A DNA stretch of 21,603 nucleotides from contig CBFICO010000031.1 of assembly GCA_965661115.1 (NCBI GenBank), positions 1 to 21,603 of the forward strand, read 5' to 3'. Source of the DNA: UBA6770 sp965661115. Lineage in GTDB: Bacteria > Bacteroidota > Bacteroidia > Flavobacteriales_G > Salibacteraceae. Position numbers and translations under genes: made by a program. Of this stretch, positions 1 to 9,337 are shown one piece after another. The notes beneath the pieces are model-generated. The model saw only the letters and a program-made list of their open reading frames with translations. It made no database searches and was not told where the DNA came from. Position 1 is the stretch's first letter. Each line of letters begins with the position of its first letter.

Positions 1-1
1 A

Positions 2-1147
2 GACTTGGTAGTAAAAAGCCCTGGAATTCCTGATTCGGTTCCGCTAATTAAAGCAATTGAATCTGCTGGAATTCCAATAATTGATGAGCTTGAATTTGGT
101 AGTCGGTTTTATCAAAAACCAATAATTGCCATTACAGGGTCAAACGGAAAAACTACTACCACTTTGCTTACAGCACATGTATTTGCCAAAGCAGGTAAAA
201 AAGTACTCATTGCGGGCAACGTTGGCGAAAGTTTAGCCAAGCAAGTCGCCAATAATGTAGCATCTGATTTATCGGTAATTGAAATCAGTAGTTTTCAGTT
301 AGACCGAATAGATAAATTCAGACCGCACATAGCTATTCTGCTCAATATCACACCAGATCATTTAGATCGATACAACGATGATTTTGAGTTATACGCCGCT
401 TCAAAACTGCGCATTACCAAAAATCAAACGGAAAACGATTATCTGATTTACAACCAAGATGATGAAACCATTTGCCGCCACCTCGAAAAGAACAAAACAA
501 AAGCACAGCTCATTCCCATTTCGCTAAAAAAGCAAGAGGGAACGGGCGCATGGATAAACGAAAACGAAATAATAATTAATATAAAAACAGGTATAACAAT
601 GTCGATTCAAAAATTAGCATTACAGGGAAAACACAACCTTTACAACTCAATGGCTGCTGGCGTAGCAGGCAGAATCCTCGAATTAAGAAAGGAGATTATT
701 CGAGAAAGTTTAAACGATTTTCAGAACATTGAACATCGTTTAGAAACCGTTACACAGGTTTGTGGTGTACGCTACATAAATGACTCTAAGGCTACCAACG
801 TAAACAGTACTTGGTACGCGCTAGAGCAAATGGAAGAAAAAACCGTATGGATAGTAGGCGGCGTTGACAAAGGAAACGATTACAGTTCATTAATTCCATT
901 GGTAAAAGACAAAGTAAAAGCCATTGTTTGTCTTGGAATTGATAACTCAAAAATCCATGAAGCATTTGAAGGAGTGGTAGAGCACATTTACGATACACAA
1001 AGCATGTACGATGCGGTTGGCGCAGCATATCGATTGGCTCAAAAAGGAGAAGTCGTATTACTTTCACCCGCTTGCGCAAGTTTCGATTTATTCGAGAATT
1101 ACGAAGACAGAGGACGTCAATTTAAGGAAGCGGCTAGAGGATTATAA
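2..1147 (+). CDS. murD: UDP-N-acetylmuramoyl-L-alanine--D-glutamate ligase MurD, 5' end outside window
   Basis: MurD is the cytoplasmic ATP-dependent ligase that adds D-glutamate to UDP-MurNAc-L-alanine. The reading frame is already open at base 2, and the first visible residues (DLVVKSPGIP) match the conserved end of the MurD N-terminal domain, so about 65 residues lie upstream. A leucine TTG at base 5 could be mistaken for a start, but it is internal. The Mur-ligase ATP loop GSNGKTTT is at about bases 137-160. The motifs NITPDHLDRY (about base 347) and NDSKATN (about base 778) are typical of the central and C-terminal domains. The C-terminal LSPACASFD with FENYEDRG is a MurD signature. The gene ends 6 bases before ftsW in a compact dcw cluster. 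Identification is firm; only the 5' boundary is unseen. Confidence 0.97.
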   Translation, partial: DLVVKSPGIPDSVPLIKAIESAGIPIIDELEFGSRFYQKPIIAITGSNGKTTTTLLTAHVFAKAGKKVLIAGNVGESLAKQVANNVASDLSVIEISSFQLDRIDKFRPHIAILLNITPDHLDRYNDDFELYAASKLRITKNQTENDYLIYNQDDETICRHLEKNKTKAQLIPISLKKQEGTGAWINENEIIINIKTGITMSIQKLALQGKHNLYNSMAAGVAGRILELRKEIIRESLNDFQNIEHRLETVTQVCGVRYINDSKATNVNSTWYALEQMEEKTVWIVGGVDKGNDYSSLIPLVKDKVKAIVCLGIDNSKIHEAFEGVVEHIYDTQSMYDAVGAAYRLAQKGEVVLLSPACASFDLFENYEDRGRQFKEAARGL

Positions 1148-1153
1148 GAGAAG

Positions 1154-2332
1154 TTGAACGCAGCACTCAAATATTTTAAAGGCGATAGAGCCATTTGGTT
1201 TATAGCTCTCATTTTAGCTGTATTCAGTTTGCTATTGGTGTACAGTTCAATAGTAACCTTGGCATACAAGCATCACGGAGGCAACACCATTTATTATCTG
1301 TTTCGCCACGGAATATTTCTAGCAATGGGTTTTGTACTTATGTACATCACTCATAAAATGAAGTACACCTACTTCAGCAGAATTGCACAGTTGCTGCTTT
1401 ACATTTCTGTGCCATTATTACTACTTACCTTGCTCATTGGGTCAAACCTCAATAATGCTAGTAGATGGTTAACGATTCCAGTTATCAATCAATCGTTCCA
1501 GACTTCTGATTTAGCAAAGTTGGGACTAATAATGTATACCGCTCGTATGCTGTGGCTTAAGCAGAATGTTCTGAAGGATTTTAAGCAAGCATTTGTACCC
1601 ATCATTATACCTGTTGGTGTGGTATGCGCTTTAATACTTCCAGCAAACTTTTCTACTGCGGCAGTGCTGTTTACAGCTTGTTTGATTTTAATGTTTATCG
1701 GAGGCATTCCGTTAAAGCATTTCCTATCCCTTTTACCTGTTGGGATAGTAGCTTTATCTATGGTTTTTTTGATTGCTCAGTTTGCTCCGCAAGTTTTTCC
1801 GAGAGCCGAAACTTGGAAAAAACGTGTTGAACGATACATGGGTGCATCCCAAGAACAAGACTTGAGTGGAAACTATCAAGTGGCACAAGCAAAAATTGCT
1901 ATCTCCAATGGTGGTATTATAGGAAAAGGTCCTGGGAATAGTACCCAACGTGCGTTTTTACCTCACCCCTATTCCGATTTTATCTACGCCATAGTTCTAG
2001 AAGAATATGGAGCTATTGGAGGAGTATTCATTCTGTTCTTATACCTCATTTTGTTTTTCAGAACGCTAAAATTGGCTACCAAAACAGAGAAACAATTCCC
2101 CCAGCTGTTGGCTATTGGCATCGGATTTCTAATGGTTTTTCAAGCGTTGATTAACATGGGAGTTGCGGTGAATTTACTACCGGTAACAGGGCAACCTTTA
2201 CCATTGATGAGTATGGGTGGAACATCTACTTGGTTTACCTGCATTGGCTTGGGTATAATTCTTAGCGTCAGCCGAGGCATCGATTTAGAGAATAAAAACA
2301 AAACAAAACTTGACGATTATGCCATCGCCTAG
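1154..2332 (+). CDS. ftsW: Lipid II polymerase FtsW (SEDS family)
   Basis: FtsW is the SEDS-family integral membrane peptidoglycan glycosyltransferase that polymerises lipid II at the septum, working with the transpeptidase FtsI. The 392 residues contain about ten hydrophobic segments, beginning at residues 14-34 and 46-65. Signature stretches are ISNGGIIGKGPG (about 250-261), the DFIYAIVLEEYG loop (275-286), whose Asp275 I take as the conserved SEDS aspartate by analogy with RodA, and the C-terminal NLLPVTGQPLPLMSMGG. The start is TTG at 1154. No in-frame ATG precedes the first membrane segment, and the next methionine (residue 58) would remove it, so TTG is preferred. It follows murD by 6 bases, and its end overlaps the chosen murG start by 14 bases. 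The first bases closely resemble those of ftsQ in this cluster. Confidence 0.96.
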   Translation: MNAALKYFKGDRAIWFIALILAVFSLLLVYSSIVTLAYKHHGGNTIYYLFRHGIFLAMGFVLMYITHKMKYTYFSRIAQLLLYISVPLLLLTLLIGSNLNNASRWLTIPVINQSFQTSDLAKLGLIMYTARMLWLKQNVLKDFKQAFVPIIIPVGVVCALILPANFSTAAVLFTACLILMFIGGIPLKHFLSLLPVGIVALSMVFLIAQFAPQVFPRAETWKKRVERYMGASQEQDLSGNYQVAQAKIAISNGGIIGKGPGNSTQRAFLPHPYSDFIYAIVLEEYGAIGGVFILFLYLILFFRTLKLATKTEKQFPQLLAIGIGFLMVFQALINMGVAVNLLPVTGQPLPLMSMGGTSTWFTCIGLGIILSVSRGIDLENKNKTKLDDYAIA

Positions 2333-3419
2333 AGTAATAATTTCCGGAGGAGGAACTGGCGGGCATATTTTCCCTGCCATAGCAATTGCAAACGCCATAA
2401 AAGAAAAAGAACCAAATGCCGAAATACTTTTTGTTGGCGCTCAAGGCAGAATGGAAATGGAAAAAGTTCCCGCTGCTGGATACCCAATTGAAGGCCTCTG
2501 GATTAGTGGGTTCCAACGCTATTTGAGTTTAAAAAACTTGATGTTTCCAATAAAGGTGATTCAGAGTTTGCAAGCGGCAAAAAAAATCATTAAAAAATTC
2601 AAACCCGACTTAGTAATAGGAACTGGAGGATACGCTAGCGGACCAGTATTACGTGTTGCCACAATACTCAAAATACCTACCCTAATACAAGAGCAGAACT
2701 CATACGCAGGAGTAACCAATAAAATATTGGGCAAATTGGTAAATACCGTTTGCGTTGCGTTTGAAGGTATGGAGCGTTTCTTTCCAAAAGAAAAAATTAT
2801 CATAACCGGAAACCCCGTTAGAAAGCACGTAGTTGAGATTGATGGCAAACGCGAAAAAGCACTTGAGTTTTTCGGGCTAGAAAAAGACAAAAAAACCGTA
2901 CTAATCATTGGAGGAAGTTTAGGTGCAAAGGCCATAAACGATGCAATTCTACCTCAAATCAATCGATTTGTGGAAGAAGGCGTTCAGTTAATTTGGCAAA
3001 CAGGAAAAGTGAGCTATCAAGCAGTATCGGAAGGCACGAAAAGCTTAAGCTCAAAAGGCATAAAAGCGCATCAATTCATAGCTGAAATGGATTTAGCATA
3101 CGCCGCTGCGGACTTAGTCATTTCAAGAGCAGGAGCTATAGCAGTAACGGAAATTGTACTCACCAAAAAACCAGCAATTTTAGTCCCTTTACCCTCGGCT
3201 GCAGAAGATCATCAAACTAAAAACGCTATTGCACTTACACAACACGACGCAGCCATTTTGGTAAGCAATGCTCAAGCAGCTAACTTGCTAACCGAAACCA
3301 CTTTGGAGCTGGTAAAAAACCAAGAAGAATTGGATAAATTGTGTACCAACATAACCCCATTCGGCCGGAAAAATTCCGCAGAAACAATTGCTGAAGCAGC
3401 ACTTAAACTAACCAAATAA
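2319..3419 (+). CDS. murG: UDP-N-acetylglucosamine--N-acetylmuramyl-(pentapeptide) pyrophosphoryl-undecaprenol GlcNAc transferase MurG
   Basis: MurG is the membrane-associated GT28 glycosyltransferase that converts lipid I to lipid II using UDP-GlcNAc. The N-terminal glycine loop GGGTGGH is at residues 10-16, GGYASGP at 103-109, QEQN at 124-127, and the second glycine loop GGSLGA at 198-203. The donor-binding stretch SRAGA at 269-273 is followed by the conserved Glu278. At 366 residues the length is normal. I chose ATG at 2319 over TTG at 2310 because the protein then begins six residues before the conserved first strand and because ATG is the stronger codon. The start lies inside the end of ftsW, suggesting translational coupling. 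One base separates the stop from murC. Confidence 0.97.
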   Translation: MPSPRVIISGGGTGGHIFPAIAIANAIKEKEPNAEILFVGAQGRMEMEKVPAAGYPIEGLWISGFQRYLSLKNLMFPIKVIQSLQAAKKIIKKFKPDLVIGTGGYASGPVLRVATILKIPTLIQEQNSYAGVTNKILGKLVNTVCVAFEGMERFFPKEKIIITGNPVRKHVVEIDGKREKALEFFGLEKDKKTVLIIGGSLGAKAINDAILPQINRFVEEGVQLIWQTGKVSYQAVSEGTKSLSSKGIKAHQFIAEMDLAYAAADLVISRAGAIAVTEIVLTKKPAILVPLPSAAEDHQTKNAIALTQHDAAILVSNAQAANLLTETTLELVKNQEELDKLCTNITPFGRKNSAETIAEAALKLTK

Positions 3420-3420
3420 C

Positions 3421-4788
3421 ATGGACGTAAAAAAAGCCAAACACGTGTTTTTTTTAGGAATTGGAGGGATAGGAATGTCCGCAATTGCTCGCTATTTTCA
3501 TCAGAAAGGCACCCCAGTTTCGGGTTACGATAAAACCTATTCTAAAATCACCAACGATCTGGAAGAAGAGGGAATTCCAATCATTTACAAGGAAGAATTT
3601 GAACGTGTTTCAAATGAAATAGATCTGGTGATATGGACACCAGCAATAAAAGAAAACAACCCGCTTTACACATATTTTTCTGAAAACAAAATCCCACTTA
3701 AAAAGCGTTCTGAAGTTCTCGGGCAACTTACTCTTGGCTTTAAAACCATTGCTGTAGCCGGTACACACGGAAAAACTTCCGTTTCTACTTTAATAACGCA
3801 TCTATTTCACAATAGCGATATCGGTTGCTCAGCATTCTTGGGGGGCATTTCAACTAATCTTGACTCCAATTTTATTTATAACCCCAACTCCCAATATTGC
3901 GTTGTGGAAGCCGATGAATTTGACCGATCATTTTTAAGATTAAATCCGTTTGTGAGTATCATAACTTCTTGTGATGCAGACCATTTAGACATTTACGAAG
4001 ATGAAGCAGACTTACGGTCAACCTTCTCGAGTTTTGCTGCTAAAACCAACCCACAAGGTGCGTTATTTGTAAAAAAAGGGCTTCAACTATACCTACCATC
4101 ATCACCAAAAAACTTTAGCTACAGTATTAACGAAAGCGCTGATTTTAATTCCACCAACATCCGATACGATGAAAATAAAGTAACCTTCAATTTCAACTTT
4201 AACCAACAGCGTATTGAAGATTTGGTAAGCTTTTTTCCTGGAGATCATAATGTAGAAAATGCCACAGTGGCCATTGCAGTTGCTGCTTGGGCAGGAATTC
4301 CAACCAGCCAAATTCGCGAAGCGCTCCGCTCATTTAAAGGAGTAAAACGCAGATTTGAGTTTGTTATTAATCAACCTAACCTAGTATATGTAGACGACTA
4401 TGCCCACCATCCGGCCGAATTAAGAGCCACTATCCTCTCCTTGAAATCAATGTATCCCGACCGAAAACTTAGCGGCATTTTTCAACCACATCTGTTTTCA
4501 AGAACTAGAGATTTTGCCGATGAATTTGCCGAAAGTTTATCCCTTTTAGACGATTTAATGCTCATGGAAATCTATCCTGCAAGAGAGGAACCCATCCCTG
4601 GAATTGATGCTCAAATGTTGTTGGATAAGGTAGTTATCAAAAATAAATCGTTAGTAAAAAGGGAGGATCTCATCTCAGGTGACGCACTGAAAAACAAAAA
4701 TTTACAAGTATTAATTAGCTTAGGGGCAGGTGATATCGGAACGCTTGTGGAGCCCCTAAGAATCAATATGTTAAAGCAAAAGGGTTGA
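3421..4788 (+). CDS. murC: UDP-N-acetylmuramate--L-alanine ligase MurC
   Basis: MurC is the first amino-acid ligase of peptidoglycan synthesis, joining L-alanine to UDP-MurNAc in the cytoplasm. The N-terminal nucleotide-sugar loop GIGGIGMS is at residues 13-20, the ATP loop GTHGKTS at 114-120, EADEFDRSF at 163-171, and the C-terminal-domain motif DDYAHHPAE at 325-333. The 455-residue length fits the family. The ATG start lies one base after the murG stop. The last four bases, TTGA, are shared with the TTG start of ftsQ, a classic coupling overlap. murB and ddl, which neighbour murC in many Proteobacteria, are absent between murC and ftsQ, as is usual in Bacteroidota. Confidence 0.97.
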   Translation: MDVKKAKHVFFLGIGGIGMSAIARYFHQKGTPVSGYDKTYSKITNDLEEEGIPIIYKEEFERVSNEIDLVIWTPAIKENNPLYTYFSENKIPLKKRSEVLGQLTLGFKTIAVAGTHGKTSVSTLITHLFHNSDIGCSAFLGGISTNLDSNFIYNPNSQYCVVEADEFDRSFLRLNPFVSIITSCDADHLDIYEDEADLRSTFSSFAAKTNPQGALFVKKGLQLYLPSSPKNFSYSINESADFNSTNIRYDENKVTFNFNFNQQRIEDLVSFFPGDHNVENATVAIAVAAWAGIPTSQIREALRSFKGVKRRFEFVINQPNLVYVDDYAHHPAELRATILSLKSMYPDRKLSGIFQPHLFSRTRDFADEFAESLSLLDDLMLMEIYPAREEPIPGIDAQMLLDKVVIKNKSLVKREDLISGDALKNKNLQVLISLGAGDIGTLVEPLRINMLKQKG

Positions 4789-5651
4789 ACAGAGCACTCA
4801 ACATATTTACATGGGTTATACTGCTAGGCGGTGTTTTTGCGTTGGTTGGATTTACCAAAAAACAGCAGAACACGCAGCCTTTAAGCAATTTGTCTGTGTC
4901 AATTGATAAGCCCGTTACCTCTCGCTTTGTGACCGAAGAAAACATCAAAAACTTGTTTACCAATCAAGGGTATAAAACCGATAATCAACTTGTAAAAAAA
5001 GTCAATTTGAAAGAATTGGAAAAGCTTTTACTCAATAATTCTGCTATCGAGACCGCCCAAGTATATCGTGGAATCGACGGTAAATTATTTATCGATGTTA
5101 AAGAAAGAACCCCCATTGTTCGAATCTACAACTCTCAAAAAGTTAGTTTTTACCTAGATCAGTATGGTAGTGTGATGCCACTTTCGAATCAGTATGCTGC
5201 TAGAGTTCTGCTTGCAAATGGACAAATAGACATCCCAATATCTACGGTAACCCAACTAGAGCATTTGGAGAGAAAGCAAAACAAACTGTTCAGAAAAAAC
5301 AATACTTCAGCCATCGAAAACATTGCATTAATGGAGCGTCTTCACCTAACCGAAAACGAATTGACGGGTGCTAAACAGTTGAACAACTTGTTTCGATTAG
5401 CCAAAACCATAAACAACGATAAATTTTGGAAAGCTCAAATCTCACAAGTATTTGTAAACGAGAATAATGAGATTGAATTAATTCCAAGAATAGGAAACCA
5501 CACCATTGTTTTTGGTTCGACCGAAAACATGGACGAAAAATTAGATAAGCTCCTTATTTTCTATAAAAAAGGATTGAATAATACTGGCTGGAATAACTAC
5601 TCCACCATTAACTTAAAGTACAAAAATCAGGTTGTCTGCACTAAACGATAA
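4785..5651 (+). CDS. ftsQ: Cell division protein FtsQ
   Basis: FtsQ is a single-pass inner-membrane divisome scaffold whose large domain faces the periplasm. The 288-residue protein has a short cytoplasmic start, one hydrophobic segment at about residues 7-24, a POTRA-like region at about 35-107 (VTEENIKNLF..., then LLLNNSAIETAQVYRGIDG), and then a strand-rich part beginning ERTPIVRIYN with FYLDQYGSVMPLS, typical of Bacteroidota FtsQ. The start is TTG at 4785, overlapping the murC stop by four bases. No ATG is available before the membrane segment. Sequence similarity in FtsQ is generally low, so position between murC and ftsA carries much of the assignment. The stop is followed by ftsA after 4 bases. 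Confidence 0.93.
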   Translation: MNRALNIFTWVILLGGVFALVGFTKKQQNTQPLSNLSVSIDKPVTSRFVTEENIKNLFTNQGYKTDNQLVKKVNLKELEKLLLNNSAIETAQVYRGIDGKLFIDVKERTPIVRIYNSQKVSFYLDQYGSVMPLSNQYAARVLLANGQIDIPISTVTQLEHLERKQNKLFRKNNTSAIENIALMERLHLTENELTGAKQLNNLFRLAKTINNDKFWKAQISQVFVNENNEIELIPRIGNHTIVFGSTENMDEKLDKLLIFYKKGLNNTGWNNYSTINLKYKNQVVCTKR

Positions 5652-5655
5652 TACT

Positions 5656-7041
5656 ATGTCTATACCTACAGAATTCGTTGTTGGTCTCGATATCGGGACC
5701 ACAAAAATAGCCGCCCTAGTTGGCCGCAAAAATGAACATGGCAAACTCGAAATCCTTGGAATGGGCAAAGCACCTTCTCCGGGAGTGAACCGAGGTGTAG
5801 TTAACCGCATTACCCCAACGGTAGATGCTATTAGAGAGGCTATTCGATTAGCTGAAGAAAAATCTGGGGTTACCATTCGCGAGGTAAATGTTGGTATTGC
5901 CGGTCAGCACATTAGATCAATTCAGCACCGCGGGGTAAAAATTAGAGACAGCTACGAAGACGAAATCACAAAACAGGATGTTGAGGCATTGCGACAAGAT
6001 ATGTTCAAACTGGTTATGCAGCCTGGTGAGAAAATCATTAACGTAATTCCACAGGAGTATATAGTGGATAACGAACAAGGCATTACGAATCCGATAGGTA
6101 TGTCTGGTGGTAGATTAGAAGCTAATTTCCACGTAATCATTGCTCAAGTTGCAGCCGTAAATAACATCAAAAAGTGTGTTGAAAAAGCGGGATTAAACGT
6201 ATTAGACATTACGCTTGAACCTATCGCTTCTGCCCTATCGGTATTGCACGAAGAAGAAAAAGAAGCAGGTATTGCATTGGTTGATATTGGTGGTGGAACT
6301 ACCGATTTAGCCATTTTTCAAGACAATATAATTCGCCATACTGCGGTAATTCCTTTTGGTGGAAACGTAATCTCTGAAGATATTAAGGAAGGCTGTTCTA
6401 TCATTAGAAGGCAAGCTGAGTTGCTAAAACTTAAGTTCGGTTCGGCTTTAACCAGCGAAAATCAAGAAAACGAAATTGTTTCTATTCCAGGGTTACGCGG
6501 TCGTCCAGCAAAAGAGATTTCGGTTAAGAACCTTGCACGCATAATTGAAGCAAGAATGACTGAAATAATTGAGCAAGTATATTACGAGATTAAAAACTCA
6601 GGTTTTGAATCGAGACTAATTGCTGGCTTGGTTGTAACTGGCGGCGGCTCACAAATGAAGCACATTGCACAATTGTTTGAGTTTACTACTGGAATGGATA
6701 CCCGGATTGGTTATCCTACCGAGCATTTAGCAGCAGGTACAGAAGAAATTACCAGTCCAAGCTACTCAACAGGTGTTGGTTTAGTGCTGGAAGGTTACCA
6801 AATACTTGAATATCAAGAAGATTTAGGAACCTCAAGAGCACAAGAATATGTTGCTCCCGCTCCTGCCCCAACGGCAGAGAATACACCTGAAAACAAAGAG
6901 CAAAGTATCGAAAACAGTATTGAAACTGAAGAACCAGAAAACATTGAGGAGCCTCCAACCAACTTTGGAGCCCGAAGAGTAAGCTGGTTTCAAGACCTTT
7001 TTGATAAAACAAGAAAGTACTTAGAAGAAGACGAAGACTAA
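5656..7041 (+). CDS. ftsA: Cell division protein FtsA
   Basis: FtsA is an actin-family ATPase that polymerises on the inner membrane and anchors FtsZ. Visible motifs are the first phosphate loop GLDIGTTK (residues 10-17), the second phosphate loop LVDIGGGTTDLAIF (208-221) and the adenosine-motif glycines VVTGGGSQ (326-333). An acidic, proline-containing linker of about 50 residues (388-437) follows the actin fold, and the protein ends in RRVSWFQDLFDKTRKYL, an amphipathic helix expected to be the membrane-targeting sequence, with an acidic tip. I chose ATG at 5656, four bases after ftsQ, because it gives the usual short N-terminus before VVGLDIG. A TTG eight codons upstream (5632) would overlap ftsQ and add residues of no known role. 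ftsZ follows after 27 bases. Confidence 0.97.
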   Translation: MSIPTEFVVGLDIGTTKIAALVGRKNEHGKLEILGMGKAPSPGVNRGVVNRITPTVDAIREAIRLAEEKSGVTIREVNVGIAGQHIRSIQHRGVKIRDSYEDEITKQDVEALRQDMFKLVMQPGEKIINVIPQEYIVDNEQGITNPIGMSGGRLEANFHVIIAQVAAVNNIKKCVEKAGLNVLDITLEPIASALSVLHEEEKEAGIALVDIGGGTTDLAIFQDNIIRHTAVIPFGGNVISEDIKEGCSIIRRQAELLKLKFGSALTSENQENEIVSIPGLRGRPAKEISVKNLARIIEARMTEIIEQVYYEIKNSGFESRLIAGLVVTGGGSQMKHIAQLFEFTTGMDTRIGYPTEHLAAGTEEITSPSYSTGVGLVLEGYQILEYQEDLGTSRAQEYVAPAPAPTAENTPENKEQSIENSIETEEPENIEEPPTNFGARRVSWFQDLFDKTRKYLEEDED

Positions 7042-7068
7042 AAAATTCACGCATAAAAATCCAGAATT

Positions 7069-8871
7069 ATGAAGTTCAATTTGCCCAAAGAACAACATTC
7101 AATAATTAAAGTAATCGGCATCGGTGGTGGCGGAAGCAACGCTGTAAACCACATGTATCGTCAAGGAATTAAGGACGTAGACTTTATGGTCTGCAACACA
7201 GACCAACAAGCATTAGACATTAGTCCGGTTCCTGCAAAAATTCAACTAGGTTCTAGTCTAACCTCTGGTTTAGGAGCTGGTTCTAGATCTGAAGTTGGCG
7301 AAAATGCCGCTATTGAAAGCATAGACGAAATCAAAGAGATTCTTGGTGCACATACCAAAATGGTATTTATTACTGCTGGAATGGGTGGAGGTACCGGTAC
7401 GGGTGCAGCCCCAATTATAGCTCAAGCAGCAAAAGAAATGGGTATTCTTACGGTTGGTATTGTTACTATGCCGTTTTCGTTTGAGGGCAAAAAACGAAAA
7501 AGAAGAGCTGATGAAGGCATTACCAACTTAAGAGGATGTGTAGATACCATTCTGGTAATAAATAACGACAAATTGCGTGAGATGTTTGGCAACCTAACGC
7601 TAGACAATGCATTTGAACAAGCAGATAATGTGTTAACTACTGCTGCACGCGGAATAGCCGAGGCCATTACCACAACTGGTAAAATTAACGTTGACTTTAA
7701 CGACGTTAAAACTGTTATGACAGGAAGTGGCGTTGCCATTATGGGTTCTGCCGTTGCAAAAGGAGAAAACAGAGCTTATACAGCTGTTCAAAACGCAGTT
7801 GCGTCACCATTGTTGAACGATAACGACATTACTGGAGCATCAAATATCTTGTTGAACATTACTTATGGTTCTGGTGAAATCTTATTTGATGAGATTACTG
7901 AAATCACCGACTTTATTGAAGAAGTAGCTGGTGAAGAGGCAGAGGTAATTTGGGGTCACGGAATGGACGACAGATTAGAAGCTGACGAGATTAGCATTAC
8001 CATTATCGCTACTGGTTTCACCAACAAACCACACATTGCTCAAGAAGTAAAAAGAGAGCCAAAACTCACAGTTAAGAGCTTAGACGATGACGTACAGACT
8101 GAATTGAGAGCTCCAATTCCAGGTTCTAGTTATCCAAAACCAGTTCAGCCCAGTTTGTTTACTACAGATAAAAAAGAAGAGCCTAAAGCTCCTGAAAATC
8201 CGGTAAACGAAACTTCAGAAGAGATTGAACCGGTAACTGAAAAACCATTAGCTATTGCTAAAACGGTTTATGAAATTACTGAAGAACCAGAAGAGGTTTA
8301 CGATAACAGCGAAATTGTTTCAGAGGAAGAAACTGAAACAGTTGAAATAATTACGGCGGAAGATGTAATTAAGCCTGCTGTGGATAAAGTTGAAAAAACT
8401 GTTGAAGAGGAGCCTCAAGAAATTATTCGCCACACTTTAGAAGATGATGCATTCACTGATACTGAAGAAAACACTCCTGTTGTAGAAGCAGAAATGGAAG
8501 ACAATACAGACGAATTCGATTTGAATCCGAAGCTAAAAACTAGTGACGATACAACGGCTGCTAAAACCATTGAAATAGAGGACAAGAAGAAAGAAGAGCC
8601 TGAAGTATCGGCAGAAGAAAGACAGCGTATTGCGCAAGAGCGTATGGCTAGAGTAAGAAACCTTTCTATGCAATTAAAAACACCTTCTGGTATCACTTCT
8701 TTAGAGGACCAGCCTGCATTTAAAAGAAGATCTATTGAATTGGATGACGTAGCTGCTTCTGATGAATCTCAAGTTTCTAGACTGAGTATTTCGGAAACCG
8801 AAGATGAAAATGGCGAAAAGAAAACTGAAATTAAATCGAACAATTCATTCTTACACGATAACGTAGATTAA
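7069..8871 (+). CDS. ftsZ: Cell division protein FtsZ with long acidic linker
   Basis: FtsZ is the tubulin-like GTPase that forms the cytokinetic ring. The GTP signature GGGTGTGAAP lies at residues 106-115, and the T7 catalytic loop has Asn207, Asp209 and Asp212 (NVDFND), so the GTPase should be active. The conserved core ends near residue 318. It is followed by an unusually long linker of more than 200 residues, rich in Glu, Thr, Val and Pro. A PAFKRR peptide at about 549-554 resembles the conserved C-terminal peptide of other FtsZ proteins (PAF.R), but it is followed by about 46 more residues ending NSFLHDNVD, a Bacteroidota form. Total length is 600 residues against about 380 in E. coli. 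The stop overlaps the next start (TAATG). Confidence 0.98.
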   Translation: MKFNLPKEQHSIIKVIGIGGGGSNAVNHMYRQGIKDVDFMVCNTDQQALDISPVPAKIQLGSSLTSGLGAGSRSEVGENAAIESIDEIKEILGAHTKMVFITAGMGGGTGTGAAPIIAQAAKEMGILTVGIVTMPFSFEGKKRKRRADEGITNLRGCVDTILVINNDKLREMFGNLTLDNAFEQADNVLTTAARGIAEAITTTGKINVDFNDVKTVMTGSGVAIMGSAVAKGENRAYTAVQNAVASPLLNDNDITGASNILLNITYGSGEILFDEITEITDFIEEVAGEEAEVIWGHGMDDRLEADEISITIIATGFTNKPHIAQEVKREPKLTVKSLDDDVQTELRAPIPGSSYPKPVQPSLFTTDKKEEPKAPENPVNETSEEIEPVTEKPLAIAKTVYEITEEPEEVYDNSEIVSEEETETVEIITAEDVIKPAVDKVEKTVEEEPQEIIRHTLEDDAFTDTEENTPVVEAEMEDNTDEFDLNPKLKTSDDTTAAKTIEIEDKKKEEPEVSAEERQRIAQERMARVRNLSMQLKTPSGITSLEDQPAFKRRSIELDDVAASDESQVSRLSISETEDENGEKKTEIKSNNSFLHDNVD

Positions 8872-9320
8872 TGGCACTGATAGACGATATAAATCAAGAC
8901 ATAAAAGAGGCCATGAAGGCCAAGGATAAAGACAAATTAGCTGCACTAAGGGCAGTAAAATCTGCTTTATTACTTGCAGCCTCAGAAAAAGGTGCAGATG
9001 GTGCTGTAAGCGATGACGCAGGTATTGCTGTTTTGCAGCGATTAGTTAAACAACGTAAAGAAGCTGCTGAAGCATATAATGGTCAAAATAGAGATGATTT
9101 AGCGCAAGTCGAATTAGATCAAGCCAAAGTAATAGAAGCCTATTTACCTGCTCAATTATCAGAAGACGAAGTGCGTGGCATTATCGCTGATATTATAGCT
9201 AAAACCGGCGCTAACTCCATGAAAGACATGGGTAAGGTTATGGGCATGGCTTCACAAAAATTGGCAGGTCAAGCAGACAACAAAATGGTTGCTTCAATCG
9301 TTAAGTCAACGTTGGCTTAA
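8871..9320 (+). CDS. GatB/YqeY domain protein
   Basis: This 149-residue soluble protein matches the YqeY family, related to the C-terminal tRNA-binding region of GatB, a subunit of the Asp-tRNA/Glu-tRNA amidotransferase. Recognisable stretches are the helical start with KLAALRAVKSALLLA (about residues 23-37), LVKQRKEAAEAY (58-69), VIEAYLPAQLSEDEV (about 87-101) and the C-terminal GKVMGMASQKLAGQADNKMV. The function of stand-alone YqeY is not well established; a role connected with tRNA is inferred from the GatB relationship only. It shares one base with the ftsZ stop, so it is probably co-transcribed and translationally coupled with ftsZ. A START-domain gene follows after 17 bases. Confidence 0.93.
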   Translation: MALIDDINQDIKEAMKAKDKDKLAALRAVKSALLLAASEKGADGAVSDDAGIAVLQRLVKQRKEAAEAYNGQNRDDLAQVELDQAKVIEAYLPAQLSEDEVRGIIADIIAKTGANSMKDMGKVMGMASQKLAGQADNKMVASIVKSTLA

Positions 9321-9337
9321 AACGATTTAATATACTT

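Noticed and set aside
2310..2318. TTG start for murG
   Set aside because: ATG at 2319 is a stronger start and gives the usual N-terminus.
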